Assembly: GCA_027603945.1 (NCBI GenBank)
Contig: JADIIU010000169.1
Location: forward strand, 1 to 24,662
Source: Terramyces sp. JEL0728
Taxonomy: Eukaryota; Chytridiomycota; Chytridiomycetes; Rhizophydiales; Terramycetaceae
Direction of reading: 5' to 3'
DNA: 24,662 nucleotides
Shown here: positions 1-9,211 of the stretch, piece after piece
Numbering within the stretch: the first letter of the stretch is position 1
Layout of the letters: each line of letters starts with the position of its first letter
The notes under the pieces: model-generated
The model's input: the letters and a program-made list of their open reading frames with translations, nothing else
Database searches by the model: none
Told to the model about the DNA's origin: nothing
Translations under genes and position numbers: made by a program

Positions 1-2516
1 TTAAATGCAACAGTCAGGGAAAATATCACTTTTGGCCATGAATACGATCCAGTTCGTTATGAAAAAGTCGTTCGTGCTTGTGCGTTGGCCAAGGATTTTG
101 AAAACTTGGATGGAGGTGATTTGACGGAAATTGGAGAAAAGGGGATCAACCTAAGCGGGGGACAGAAACAACGTATCTCCCTTGCTCGTGCGTGCTACTC
201 TCCGGCCTCGATTGTGTTGCTGGATGATCCTCTCTCTGCTGTGGATGCGCCAACAGCCAGATTCCTGCTACACAAGTGTATTCTCGGAGTATTGAAAGGA
301 AGAACCGTCATTCTCGTTTCCCATGCAACCCATTTGGTAGTTCCGTTCGCAGACTACATTGTATCAATGAAGAATGGAGAAATTGTCAACCAAGGTGCAC
401 CAATTCAACTTGTTCAAAACCCAGAAGATGAATCGCTCTTTGGACTTGATTTAACCCGCGATGAGTTTGAAGACATTGAAGAAAGTGAGGTTTCTGTTAT
501 CACTGCAGCTGGCAACGGAACAACCTTGGTCGAAGATGAAGAAAAGGCTACTGGTGCTGTCGAATTCGAAGTTTACTTGGCTTACTTTAGAGCCACTGGC
601 GGGATCTACATGTTCATGATCTTTATGGTTGCGTTCTTGTTCTACGTATCTCTCAAAATCTTCAATGATTGGTGGTTGAAAAATTGGACTGATAACAATG
701 CTAGCGCAGCTGAAGTGTATCAGTTACAGGGTCTTTCAGTTCCATCAACAGTTTTGGATTTCAGCAGCCCTTCATTGAGTATCAGTCAAGTTGGTGCACT
801 GAATAATACCAGCGACAGCGTATATTTTATTTCGATTTATGCATTGATTGGATTTTGTATTGTCTTGGCCAGTGACCTAGAATCTGCTGTAACCTATGTT
901 GGTGCTTACTGGGCTTCTCAGAAACTTCATACTAAACTCCTCAATACTATTTTGAATGCTCCAATGCGATTCTTTGAAACGACACCGATCGGGAGAATAT
1001 TGAACAGATTTTCAAAAGACTTGGACTATATTGATTCAGCAGTAATGGATATGTTGCACTACTTTCTCGATCGTGTATTCAACACTATCATCATCATTAT
1101 TGTAGTGGGTACAATTGCACCAGTTTTCTTACTAGCCATTCCTCCTATTTCAGTAGCTTTTATCTATGTCGCACAAAAATATTTAAAGACTTCGAGAGAG
1201 CTGAAACGATTAGAATCAACCACGATCAGCCCAACTTATGCACAGTTCTCTGAAACATTGACTGGCACCTGTACAATTCGTGCGTATGGGGCAGAGGAGC
1301 GCTTTTCAGAAATGATTAGAAAGAAAGTTGATGATAACCACAAACCATATTATTTTGTTTGGGCAGCGAATCGTTGGCTGTGTCTTCGAACCGATTTAAT
1401 GTCTGCAGTAATTATTTTTGCTGCAGGATTGGCTGTGGTATTCAGTGATATTCCAGCAGGATGGGCTGCATTGTGTATCACTTATGCACTTGATTTCTCT
1501 CGATCATTACTTTTGGTTGTAAGATTACAAGCTGAAGTAGAAATGAAATGAACTCTGGTAATTTCGAATTAACGATAGTCGAACGTGTTGAAGAGTATTG
1601 CAAGATTGAACAAGAGGCTGCTGCGATTGTGGAATCCAACAGACCAAATCCAAGCTGGCCAAACAAAGGGTCGATTGAAGTCAAAAATCTTTCAGTCAAA
1701 TATGCACCAAATCTTCCAAATGTGCTGAATCGAGTCTCATTCAACATCAACCCAAAGGAAAAAGTAGCAGTTGTAGGTAGAACTGGGGCTGGAAAGTCCA
1801 CTCTCTCACTGGCTTTCTTTAGAATCATCCCTCTCTCCGAAGGCAAAATCACGATTGATGGAGTGGATATCAGCGAAATAGGACTGTTTGATCTTCGTTC
1901 AAGACTCACGATAATTCCACAAGATCCTGTTTTGTTCACTGGAACTCTCAGATCAAATTTGGATCCATTGGAGCAAAATGACGATGAAACTCTATGGGAA
2001 GCTCTCAAGAGAGTTCACTTTTTGGAGTCTTTGCAAAATTCGCCAACAGAAGCTTCCTTCTCCTGTGAAGACTCGATGCAGACCCAAGTCATGGATTCAT
2101 CAATTACTCTTGATTATGCTGTGACTGAAAACGGTGGAAACTTTTCCCAAGGACAGCGTCAACTCTTGTGTCTTGCACGGTCATTGATTCAACGCAACAA
2201 AGTAATCTTATTGGACGAAGCTACTGCTTCGGTTGATAACGAGACAGATGCAAAGATCCAAGGTACTATCCGTGCAGAGTTTGCTGACAGCACCATTATT
2301 TGCATTGCCCATCGTTTGCGCACAGTTATCGATTACGACAAAATCCTGGTCTTGGACAAAGGACAGGTTCTTGAATATGGCTCGCCATTGGAATTGATCG
2401 AAAGGAGCACGGTTGGGGTATTCCGTTCAATGTGTGAAGAAACTGGAGAGTTTGAGGAATTGTTGGAGATGGCCAAACTCGCACCTTCAGCTCACAGACC
2501 TCTGATTGACTTGTAA
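1..2516 (+). CDS. ABCC/MRP-type ABC transporter, 3' part (5' end outside window, apparent frameshift)
   Basis: Multidrug-resistance-protein-type full transporter; exports conjugates or drugs across the plasma or vacuolar membrane. The window opens inside the first nucleotide-binding domain: signature LSGGQKQR, Walker B IVLLDDP with the Asp-for-Glu change usual in ABCC NBD1, H-loop SHATH. A second transmembrane domain follows (about 560-1530). NBD2 has Walker A GRTGAGKST, Q-loop PQDPVLF, signature FSQGQRQ, Walker B VILLDEATASVD and H-loop IAHRLRTV, all intact. Frame 1 runs to a TGA at 1549-1551. NBD2 is in frame 3 and its family-conserved MNSVERV motif starts at 1548, so one base is missing around 1543-1550. 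A 21-nt intron (1558-1578) interrupts MNS|VERV. The stop is at 2514-2516 with AATAAA 19 nt further on. The frameshift may be an assembly error in an A-run or a real lesion. Confidence 0.93.
1558..1578 (+). other. spliceosomal intron, 21 nt (ABCC gene)
   Basis: GTAATT...TTAAC-GATAG. Removal joins AAC TCT G to TC GAA CGT and gives the conserved MNSVERV. Length is a multiple of three and it holds no in-frame stop, so its retention would only add seven residues. Confidence 0.8.
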
Positions 2517-2834
2517 TTTGAGTTCATGGACCTAAATAAAGACTGTTCTTTAATTTATATTGCCAGACACGTTGCCTATTTTCAGTTTCCTGACACAATC
2601 AAATCTTCTGCCGGACATATGCAGAGGAATATAAAGCTGATCATTGTTGGAAATTTAAGCAAGCAATTGCAACGCGTGTCGTTGGGAACTGCAATGTGAA
2701 TTTAAATAGCTCGCAGCAGTGAAATGCCAAAAATGAAATATAAACCCACAATTGTTTTGCTTATGGTATTTGGATATTTTAGAACATGTTTTTTAACATT
2801 TTAGAAACGTCATCCTCAGTTTTCACCATCTACC
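2517..2834. other. intergenic region between ABCC and kinase genes
   Basis: 318 nt. It has the ABCC poly(A) signal near its start. The only open frame of note is a 26-codon ORF at 2724-2804 (+), starting MPKMKYKP and mostly hydrophobic after that. It has no recognisable family and could be an upstream ORF of the kinase mRNA. No RNA gene or repeat is seen. Confidence 0.5.
2535..2540 (+). terminator. poly(A) signal AATAAA (ABCC)
   Basis: AATAAA 18 nt after the ABCC stop codon. Confidence 0.55.
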
Positions 2835-5800
2835 ATGTCAAATCTTTCATTGATTGATGATTGCATATCTCTATCTACGAAAATATCGGAAGGAATTGCA
2901 GGAGTTAAAATCAATTGTTATCAGTGTAAACGGTTGGCGGATAGGATTAACATTCTGATGTACAACCTCAAAGAAAGTAAACTAAATGAAAATATTCCAA
3001 ATTATATTCCGCCATTAATCGAATTCCAGAGCTGTTTGGTGGAAATTCTTGGGCTTACAGAAGAACTCACTCGAAATACATGGGTAGTTAGGGCATTTAA
3101 CCGTAATATTGATATGGAAACCTTTTCCGAGTTAAATTCGAGATTATCGGGTTGCAGTCAGCAATTAAATCTCCCTTCCTCGCAGACAATATTTAGCAGA
3201 GATGATGACCTGGATGACCTTCAACAAGATATTATGCTAATAGAAAAAGAAATTGACCAAATCGCTAAAGACGAGTCAACAGATACAGAATCTCGTCCAT
3301 ATAAGCGAGAATTCATCCTCAGAAAGCTAGCTGCAAGGCGGAACCAACTGCTTAACCTTGAAAAGCCCCAATTGCATATCCAGGTTCCAAAGATACCTTT
3401 AAATGCTTTAAATATGAAGGAAATGATCGGCGAAGGGGGGTTTGGGCAAGTATACCTTGCTGAATGGGAAACACAGACAGTAGCTGTTAAAAAGTTGAAT
3501 ATGAAATCAATGACGAAAACACAGCTGGGAGATTTTTATCGAGAATGCAACATAATGTGTAACCTGAGAAATTCAAACACTGTGCTATTACAGGGTATTG
3601 TGGAGGAAAAAGATACTTACATGCTTGTAATGGAATATATGGAAGGGGGATCACTATTTGACTTGCTGCACAGTTCCAAAGAGATAACTTGGGGAGATAG
3701 GGGATTATTTGCTTATGATATCGCATGCGGTATGGCTTATTTACACAAAAGCGGGGTTGTTCACTGCGATTTGAAGAGCCTGAACATATTATTAGATATT
3801 AGAGATACGTGTAAAATTTGTGATTTCGGACTCTCAAAAGTAAAGGTTAATGCAGATTCTGGAATCAAAACAGAAAAAATCGACGATGCATGTGGGAGTC
3901 TTCGATGGAAAGCACCAGAGCTGTTTAAGCCAAACGCCAAATTCACCAAAGAAACAGATGTATTTGCTTTTGCAATTGTATTATGGGAAATTGCAGAAAG
4001 AGAAATCCCCTATGGAGAAAATTTTACCGATAGCCAAGTGGTTAATTATGTGGTAGAAAGAGGGAAACGATTAGAATTGTCCCCAAGCTGTCCAAAAGAA
4101 ATTGAATCTATTATTCAAGAATGCTGGAAGCCCGACCCCAAAATTAGACCGCTGTTTAGCACTATTAGCATTGCTCTGAGTAGCTATAAACCCTCCAAAG
4201 CTGGACCGCTCAGCAATAGAGAAAAGGCGCGAGAAAGAAATCAATCGGTAGTAAGTTTGAAACCAAATCATTCAAAGAAAATATCCCAAAGAACTATAAA
4301 CTCGGAGGCGTTGGAAGAGGTCTCCAACTCTGCAGAATTACTGGGCACACGAGGTATAATTGTAAGGGGAGAAGCTCCTCCAGCCTACGATAGTATAAGT
4401 ACAGCCGATAGAAGAATACAAAACGTCAAAGCAAAGGAGTTCTGGATTGGCAATTTTGGGGGAAACACCCTTCAAGTAGGCTGGGAAGATTTTTATGACT
4501 GGTAACCACAGCTTATTATAGTATGATAAATGCTTTCAATAATGGGAAAGCAGTGAATGAAGACTGTTTAAAAAAACTATTGGCGGATGAAAAAGAAATG
4601 GTGAGACTGAATGCATTTAATCGATTAACGCACAAGTTGGAAGTTTTCGACTCATTATTTGTACCAAAGGAGAACCCCAGTGAAAATGTGCTCTCAAAAG
4701 ATACTTTGACAGCCTCAAGCAACCATTTGTCGCTTTTACCACAAGAAAAGAAGCCTGAACATGAACAAACTATCAAGAGAGGCGGTTCTCATATGTCTCT
4801 TGAAAGTGTAAAGTCTAATTTTTCTGGATCAGTATTCAAGTACTTTCAAAATCCTGTAAAGAAGCCAGAAGAGCAGTCACAGACAAATATCTCCGACACA
4901 AAGAACTCTTTTGTGAAAGGCTTCACTTCAAACGCACTAGAAAAAGTGAGCACAATATCATCCGCTGCCTACAACAAAGCAAACAGCGCCTATGACAAAG
5001 CTGTGCAGAAAGCAGATGTTCTTGCCGCAAATGTCTATCACCAAGGTGTAAATGTGGTGACGAATCCAAAAGACACTGTAGTAAAAGTTGGTACCAATCT
5101 CATTTCCAAAATCAAATTTTTGGGCGATACCCACAAGGATGCATTGGAGCTACCGGATTCTGCTATTTCAACCGAACCACCAAAACTAGCTGAAAAGGTT
5201 CCAAAGCAGAACTGGCAACTAAAGTTCAAAAAAGAAACGGCAAATGTAACTATGCAAATCAATACTTCAATTGGTAACTTTAAAGAAGAAGTCGATTCGG
5301 CCATTGCCCGGCTGTCAGGACGTGAGGACTTTGGCAGCATACCAAATTTTGAAGCCAACGAAAAGCCAGAGAACCCCCCAAGAAGACCTAGTATCAGTAG
5401 ACGATAGTAACTAGTGATAACTTTAGCAGTATAGGAGAAGGTCGACTAGACGAATCGCGAGAAGACAGCAGCCTTCCACAAAGAAATAGTTGCATATACC
5501 CAAAAAAGTAATATCAATTAACTCCAGGGCTGGTATTTTTTCTCAATCACAGTTAGTGTTTCTTAATCTATAGAAAGTACACGCTATTAACTTTAGAGGA
5601 AATATTGAGAATGAGCATACAGAGTACATTATTCTTATTCTAGGATTTTGTAATTAAGCTTTAACTTAGCCATAGTACTGAAGATTTTGAAACACCTCAG
5701 TATACTGATACTAATCTAGAAACTGTACCATCGCTCCTCCTCCACCACCAATGTATATTATTTTGATTGTAGGCCATCGTAATTCTTTGTAACTTTAGAA

Positions 5801-6660
5801 GCAATAAGACAGTCCGGAAACGAAGAAATAGCTTATTTGAGATTAAAACAAAAGTAGAAGTCGTTGATAAGTTTGTTTCCAATCAGATCAAGGAAACAAG
5901 AAAAACTTTGCAAAAAGCATTAACCAATGTGCCCGAAGCCCCCGCTCAGAAACCTATTTCGAATCTGCAACGATATACAGAGTTTTTGATGGGCAAAAAA
6001 TACTATGATGCTCACAATTATAAAAAGAGTTCAGAAATTTTCATTGTTGGCATAAGGAATGGAAGTCCAGAATGTTATTTATACTTGGGCATGATGTTTG
6101 AAGATGGCTTGGGTGTGAAAAACTCGCCAGAATTAGCAATTCAGCTTTACCAAAGAGCAGTAGAATTGGGAAACATCGAAGGATTGTATAAAGCTGGAAT
6201 GATGTATGCAGGTGGCAAAGGTGTAAAGAAAGACTTGAAAGAAGCAGCCAGATTATTGGAGCTCTGTTCCAAATCGGGCCATCCTGCCAGTATAACTATG
6301 CTCGGAAATATGTATTTGGATGGCAATGGGGTGAGACGCGATTGTGTGAAAGCTTTGGAGTTGTTTAAACTAACCCGTGGAACAACGGTGGGGGAATACA
6401 ATATGGGCATTGCCTACTTGAAAATCAGAGACTATACCAATGCACTGGACTGTTTTACAAATACGGCATATGAGGGATTTGCACCTTCCCAGTTTCAGCT
6501 AGCACGAATGTACGAATTGGGTAGGGGAGTAGACAGTAACCTGAAAGAAGCAATGTATTGGTACGAGAAAGCCGCGGCTCTGGGCGACCAAGAAGCAACC
6601 ATGAATTTCAACAACTTGGCTCGGATAGAAAGAAAAGGTAAGAAATTTGCAAGAATATGA
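2835..6660 (+). CDS. MLKL-like four-helix / TKL protein kinase / Sel1-repeat protein (one gene, about 10 mini-introns)
   Basis: Signalling kinase, about 1207 aa. Residues 1-150 form a helical bundle of the type before MLKL and related TKL kinases (QCKRLADR, FSELNSRL). The kinase domain (about 195-455) has glycine loop GEGGFG, VAVKK lysine, catalytic HCDLKSLN (HCD instead of HRD), DFG and APE, so it looks active. A Trp/Phe-containing helical segment follows the kinase (WEDFYD|CMINAF), then a low-complexity amphipathic linker. The C-terminus has five to six Sel1-like repeats (5960-6640; e.g. LGMMFEDGLGV, AGMMYAGGKGV, LGNMYLDGNGV). Exons: 2835-4501, 4522-5406, 5427-5507, 5528-5551, 5574-5576?, 5597-5623, 5644-5649, 5670-5699, 5720-5752, 5773-5778, 5799-6660. 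They sum to 1208 codons in one frame. TKL-Sel1 kinases are known from fungi such as Rhizophagus. The linker exons rest on intron pattern and frame, not on homology. The start is the first ATG of the open frame. Confidence 0.82.
4502..4521 (+). other. spliceosomal intron, 20 nt (kinase gene)
   Basis: GTAACC...TTATAG with a CTTAT branch-like site. Splicing TG|T removes the TAA at 4503 and continues the same protein frame (WEDFYD-C-MINAF). Confidence 0.8.
5407..5426 (+). other. spliceosomal intron, 20 nt (kinase gene)
   Basis: GTAACT...GATAACTTTAG. Removal turns the in-frame TAG at 5405 into TA|C and opens the next 27 codons. Confidence 0.75.
5508..5527 (+). other. spliceosomal intron, 20 nt (kinase gene)
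   Basis: GTAATA...TTAACTCCAG. Splicing AA|G replaces the TAA at 5509 and keeps the frame open. Confidence 0.75.
5552..5573 (+). other. probable intron, 22 nt (kinase gene; alternatives exist)
   Basis: GTTAGT...CTTAATCTATAG. Used with the next intron it leaves a 3-nt exon (AAA, 5574-5576). Alternatives that also keep the frame: one 45-nt intron at 5552-5596, or only an 18-nt intron at 5556-5573. Confidence 0.45.
5577..5596 (+). other. probable intron, 20 nt (kinase gene)
   Basis: GTACAC...ATTAACTTTAG, a perfect match to the local intron pattern. The next codons, with AA|A, read KGNIENEH. Confidence 0.55.
5624..5643 (+). other. spliceosomal intron, 20 nt (kinase gene)
   Basis: GTACAT...CTTATTCTAG. 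Followed by a 6-nt exon (GATTTT). 5624-5669 as a single 46-nt intron would also keep frame. Confidence 0.62.
5650..5669 (+). other. spliceosomal intron, 20 nt (kinase gene)
   Basis: GTAATT...TTTAACTTAG. Removes two in-frame stops and joins TT|C before HSTEDFETP. Confidence 0.68.
5700..5719 (+). other. spliceosomal intron, 20 nt (kinase gene)
   Basis: GTATAC...ATACTAATCTAG, with a near-consensus TACTAAT branch site. Joins CA|A into QNCTIAPPPPP. Confidence 0.72.
5753..5772 (+). other. spliceosomal intron, 20 nt (kinase gene)
   Basis: GTATAT...TTGATTGTAG. Joins AT|G after the proline run. Followed by a 6-nt exon (GCCATC). Confidence 0.62.
5779..5798 (+). other. spliceosomal intron, 20 nt (kinase gene)
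   Basis: GTAATT...TGTAACTTTAG. Joins TC|A to the long Sel1-containing exon. Confidence 0.7.
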
Positions 6661-6665
6661 ATAAA
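6660..6665 (+). terminator. poly(A) signal AATAAA overlapping kinase stop
   Basis: AATAAA shares its first base with the TGA at 6658-6660, which supports this stop as the true gene end. Confidence 0.6.
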
Positions 6666-6729
6666 CAATAGACAGCAACGCTATCTAATTCTAAATTGCA
6701 TAATCTAAAATAATTTTGTTTTCCGTTTC

Positions 6730-7593
6730 ATGAAAAAGTATATGCAGTTAAGCCAGCGAGTTCATTCGATTCTAGGGTTAAATCCAGGAAAATTCACTCT
6801 AGATGGAACCAACTGCTACTTGGTTGGCCAAGGAGCTCATCGAATTTTGATTGACACTGGAGAAGGCGTTCCTGAATTTACAGAGCATTTTAGAAAGAGC
6901 ATCAAGGAAGCCGGTGCAGAGGGAATATCGCTAATACTGTGCACCCACAGTCACAAGGATCACATTGGAGGTATCGATCAAGTTCAGTCCCTCTCAAATA
7001 CAAAAATTCCAGTTTACCTGTTTGGATCAGAAGGCAAGTACTTGAATTCAACCCACGCTTTCAATTCACTAACAGATGGGCAGATATTTGAAACGGATGG
7101 AGCAACACTAAAAGTTATTCATACTCCTGGGCACACATCCGACCATGTCTGCTTTCAGCTGCTGGAAGAGGATGCAATATTCGCCGGCGATTTAATCTTA
7201 GGTAGAGGAACTACTATATTCGATAATCTGTCTGAATACATGAAATCATTGCATAAGGTAAAGAAAATGGATCCAAAAATAATATATCCTGCTCATGGGG
7301 AGATGATTAAGGATGGGCCGGCAAAAATTCAAGAGTATATTTCCCATAGGCAACAGAGAGAAGATGAAATCATAGCTCACTTGTCAGATGGAGGCCAAAC
7401 TAGCTTTGAATTGGTTGAAAAGATTTATGTTGGATATCCTCAAAACATTCTGCAAGCGGCTGAACACTCTGTAATCCTTCATCTTCGCAAGCTAATTGCG
7501 GATGGTAAAGTCACTGAAATCGGCAATAAATACCACATTCAAAGTTACCCTAGTTTTGCGTTTCTTTCAATTAAGGACAGCTGTTATTGCTGA
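6730..7593 (+). CDS. LACTB2-like metallo-beta-lactamase-fold endoribonuclease
   Basis: 287 aa, almost the length of animal LACTB2 (288), a metal-dependent single-strand endoribonuclease of mitochondria. The order of features matches: N-terminal VHSILGLNPGKFTLDGTN (LACTB2-type NPG..L.GTN), LIDTGEG, metal motif THSHKDHIGG near residues 72-81, HTPGHTSDH with the next metal histidine, FAGDLILG with the bridging Asp, and YPAHGE. The C-terminal winged-helix-like segment is present (ILHLRKLIADGKV). It has a single exon, unlike most neighbours. The ATG at 6730 places LSQRVHSILG where homologues begin. No transit peptide is obvious. It lies 69 nt after the kinase stop. The exact substrate is inferred from the family only. 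Confidence 0.88.
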   Translation: MKKYMQLSQRVHSILGLNPGKFTLDGTNCYLVGQGAHRILIDTGEGVPEFTEHFRKSIKEAGAEGISLILCTHSHKDHIGGIDQVQSLSNTKIPVYLFGSEGKYLNSTHAFNSLTDGQIFETDGATLKVIHTPGHTSDHVCFQLLEEDAIFAGDLILGRGTTIFDNLSEYMKSLHKVKKMDPKIIYPAHGEMIKDGPAKIQEYISHRQQREDEIIAHLSDGGQTSFELVEKIYVGYPQNILQAAEHSVILHLRKLIADGKVTEIGNKYHIQSYPSFAFLSIKDSCYC

Positions 7594-7682
7594 CTTTTTG
7601 ATCTGTCCTGTCAGCATACACCTTGTGACTGATTCCTAAAATGGAAACCATAAATCAATGAGTCAAGACAAATTTTTGTAAA

Positions 7683-8586
7683 ATGTTTGGAGAAGCAAAA
7701 CTTGTGTTTGGAACTTGGAGATTAGCGGACAACTATTCTGGAAACCCAGAGGATGTGCTCAATAGAATCAAAGCATGCTTGGCTCATGGCATTACTTGCT
7801 TTGATTTGGCTGATATTTGTAATTCATCCTAATATAGATGGTGGATACACCTATGAAGAGATGTTTGGAAATGCATTGGCTTTGGAGCCTTCAATTCGTT
7901 CCAAAATCAAGATTATTACAAAGTGCAACATTGTCATCAACTGCCCGGAAAGACCTGATGTTCCAAACAAGTACTACGATTCCAGTGCTCAGTACATCAA
8001 ATGGAGTGTTGAAAACTCGCTGAAAAAGATTCAAACCCCGTATCTCGATTGCCTGTTAATCCACCGGCCAGATCCATTGATGAATGTTGATGAAATGGCA
8101 GAAGCATTCAGAGAACTGAAAGCAGCAGGAAAAGTACAGAGTTTTGGGGTCTCCAACTTTACTACCCATCAATTTGAATTGTTGCAATCAAGATTAGATT
8201 TTTCTTTGGTCGCTAATCAAATAGAATTATCAGTGCTGCACACTCCCCCTCTGTACGACGGAACTTTGGATCAAATGCAGCGATTAAGAGTGCGTCCAAT
8301 GATTTGGAGTCCTTTGGCTGGAGGTAGACTTTTTACAGAGAAATCAGAAAGAGCCCTCTGTGTTGTTGAAGCTCTAAAGAAAGTCGCTGGCGAAATCGGG
8401 ACTGGTATCACTATTGACCAGGTCGCGTTCGCATGGATCCTCAAGCATCCCTCTAATCCTGTTATAGTTGTTGGAACTAATGACTTGAAGCGTCTAGAAC
8501 TTAATGTGAAATCCCAATCCCTTGAACTTAGCCGTCCTCAATGGTTTGCTATCCTTGAAGCAAGCGAAGGCAAAGAATGTCCTTGA
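7683..8586 (+). CDS. aldo/keto reductase (YdhF-like), two exons
   Basis: 294 aa NADPH-dependent oxidoreductase of the aldo/keto reductase superfamily, closest in layout to the bacterial YdhF group. Exon 1 at 7683-7818 reads MFGEAKLVFGTWRL..CFDLADI and exon 2 at 7838-8586 begins YGGYTYEE. A 19-nt intron lies between them. The catalytic tetrad is visible: Asp of CFDLAD, Tyr of ADIYGGY, Lys of IITKCNI and His of CLLIHRPD. The cofactor-side strands include VSNFTTHQF, WSPLAGGRL and VVGTNDLKRL. Without splicing the N-terminus would be a false hydrophobic start at 7753. The ATG at 7683 gives family length (YdhF about 298). The TGA is followed at once by AATAAA, and the next gene ends 12 nt away on the other strand. 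The physiological substrate is unknown. Confidence 0.92.
7819..7837 (+). other. spliceosomal intron, 19 nt (aldo/keto reductase)
   Basis: GTAATTC...CCTAATATAG. Joining T|AT makes the catalytic Tyr codon in ADIYGGY, so the position is fixed by homology. Confidence 0.93.
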
Positions 8587-8592
8587 AATAAA
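8587..8592 (+). terminator. poly(A) signal AATAAA (aldo/keto reductase)
   Basis: Directly abuts the TGA at 8584-8586. Confidence 0.6.
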
Positions 8593-8597
8593 CTCGT

Positions 8598-8603
8598 TTT
8601 ATT
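8598..8603 (-). terminator. poly(A) signal AATAAA overlapping NF-YC stop
   Basis: On the minus strand AATAAA contains the TAA stop (8601-8599). It lies 5 nt from the signal of the convergent gene. Confidence 0.6.
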
Positions 8604-9136
8604 GACCACTTGATTCTCCGTTTCCTTCCCTATCTTGTGAAAAGAATCTTTGATTTTCAAATTGCATCTGCTGGTAAGCTAATAGAGCTTCAGGAGTAAC
8701 CCCAAACCCAGCCGGTGGGAAAAATGGAAACGCTGTTGCTTGATCTTTCTTTGTTTCCTCTCTTGGCACAATATCAATCAAAAAATCGTATTGGTCACTC
8801 TTGGATATTGCTGTAGAGACATCGCTCTTTTGTAGAGTCCGTCTCTTATTTTCTTCAGTGTGTATCCAGGATCGTAACGTTAGTTCCAATATAAACATCT
8901 CGCACGCTTTGGAAAATAATATTGGTGATTCTGCGCTTATCATCATGCTCTTTACATCTTCGTCTGACTTCATTACTTTCTTTATTCGAGCTAAAGGCAG
9001 CTGATGGAATTTAAAGTCTGGTTAGGAAAAGGATACCTATTGGCTCTGACTGCACCTTTTCGTATTGAGAGTGCCAAAACGCTTGCATTAATTCTTGTAC
9101 ATTTGGTGTTTCTTGTTCGTCTTCGTTGAGAGACAT
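8599..9136 (-). CDS. HAP5: NF-YC/HAP5 subunit of the CCAAT-binding factor, two exons
   Basis: 172 aa histone-fold subunit of the trimeric CCAAT-binding transcription factor (NF-Y/HAP complex); pairs with NF-YB and recruits NF-YA. Exon 1 at 9136-9037 carries the leader [15 protein letters not shown] 19-nt intron separates it from exon 2 (9017-8599), which starts [20 protein letters not shown]. The core is nearly invariant: [45 protein letters not shown]. One oddity is that DVKMISAE of the family reads [10 protein letters not shown], two residues longer, between helix 1 and helix 2. A short C-terminal tail is rich in Gln and Phe. Only the spliced form has the conserved [13 protein letters not shown] block. 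The start is the first ATG upstream in frame. The gene sits behind a promoter with three CCAAT boxes. Confidence 0.95.
9018..9036 (-). other. spliceosomal intron, 19 nt (NF-YC)
   Basis: GTATCC...CCTAACCAG on the minus strand. Joins ATA G|AC TTT AAA into [12 protein letters not shown]. Confidence 0.93.
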
Positions 9137-9148
9137 TCTACTGGTTGA

Positions 9149-9153
9149 CCAAT
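9149..9153 (+). promoter_or_regulatory. CCAAT box 1
   Basis: CCAAT within GACCAATCG, 13 nt upstream of the NF-YC ATG. Confidence 0.5.
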
Positions 9154-9179
9154 CGTTTTTTCAAACTGAGGAATTTGAG

Positions 9180-9184
9180 CCAAT
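9180..9184 (+). promoter_or_regulatory. CCAAT box 2
   Basis: CCAAT within AGCCAATAA, 31 nt from box 1 and in the same orientation. Confidence 0.5.
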
Positions 9185-9201
9185 AATGACAAGGCAATAG
9201 T

Positions 9202-9207
9202 CACGTG
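9202..9207. promoter_or_regulatory. E-box CACGTG
   Basis: Palindromic TCACGTGA core between CCAAT boxes 2 and 3; the bHLH (CBF1/USF-type) consensus. Confidence 0.45.
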
Positions 9208-9211
9208 ATTT

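Noticed and set aside
1519..1540. 22-nt GTAAG..TAG segment as an intron explaining the ABCC frame change
   Set aside because: Its removal leads to an immediate TGA and deletes the conserved VR..AEVE segment; no GT..AG pair nearby joins frame 1 to frame 3.
6638..6653. 16-nt GTAAG..AAG segment near the end of the kinase-Sel1 gene
   Set aside because: Shorter than every supported intron here and without a branch site; the unspliced stop at 6660 overlaps an AATAAA, which fits the local gene-end pattern.
5908..6660. Independent Sel1-repeat gene
   Set aside because: It has no ATG start in frame ahead of the repeats and the frame runs upstream into exons linked to the kinase; kept as one gene, with some doubt.
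8937..8956. 20-nt GT..AG look-alike intron in NF-YC
   Set aside because: Splicing it breaks the frame and removes DVK..MISAE, part of the invariant histone fold; unspliced sequence gives the family protein.
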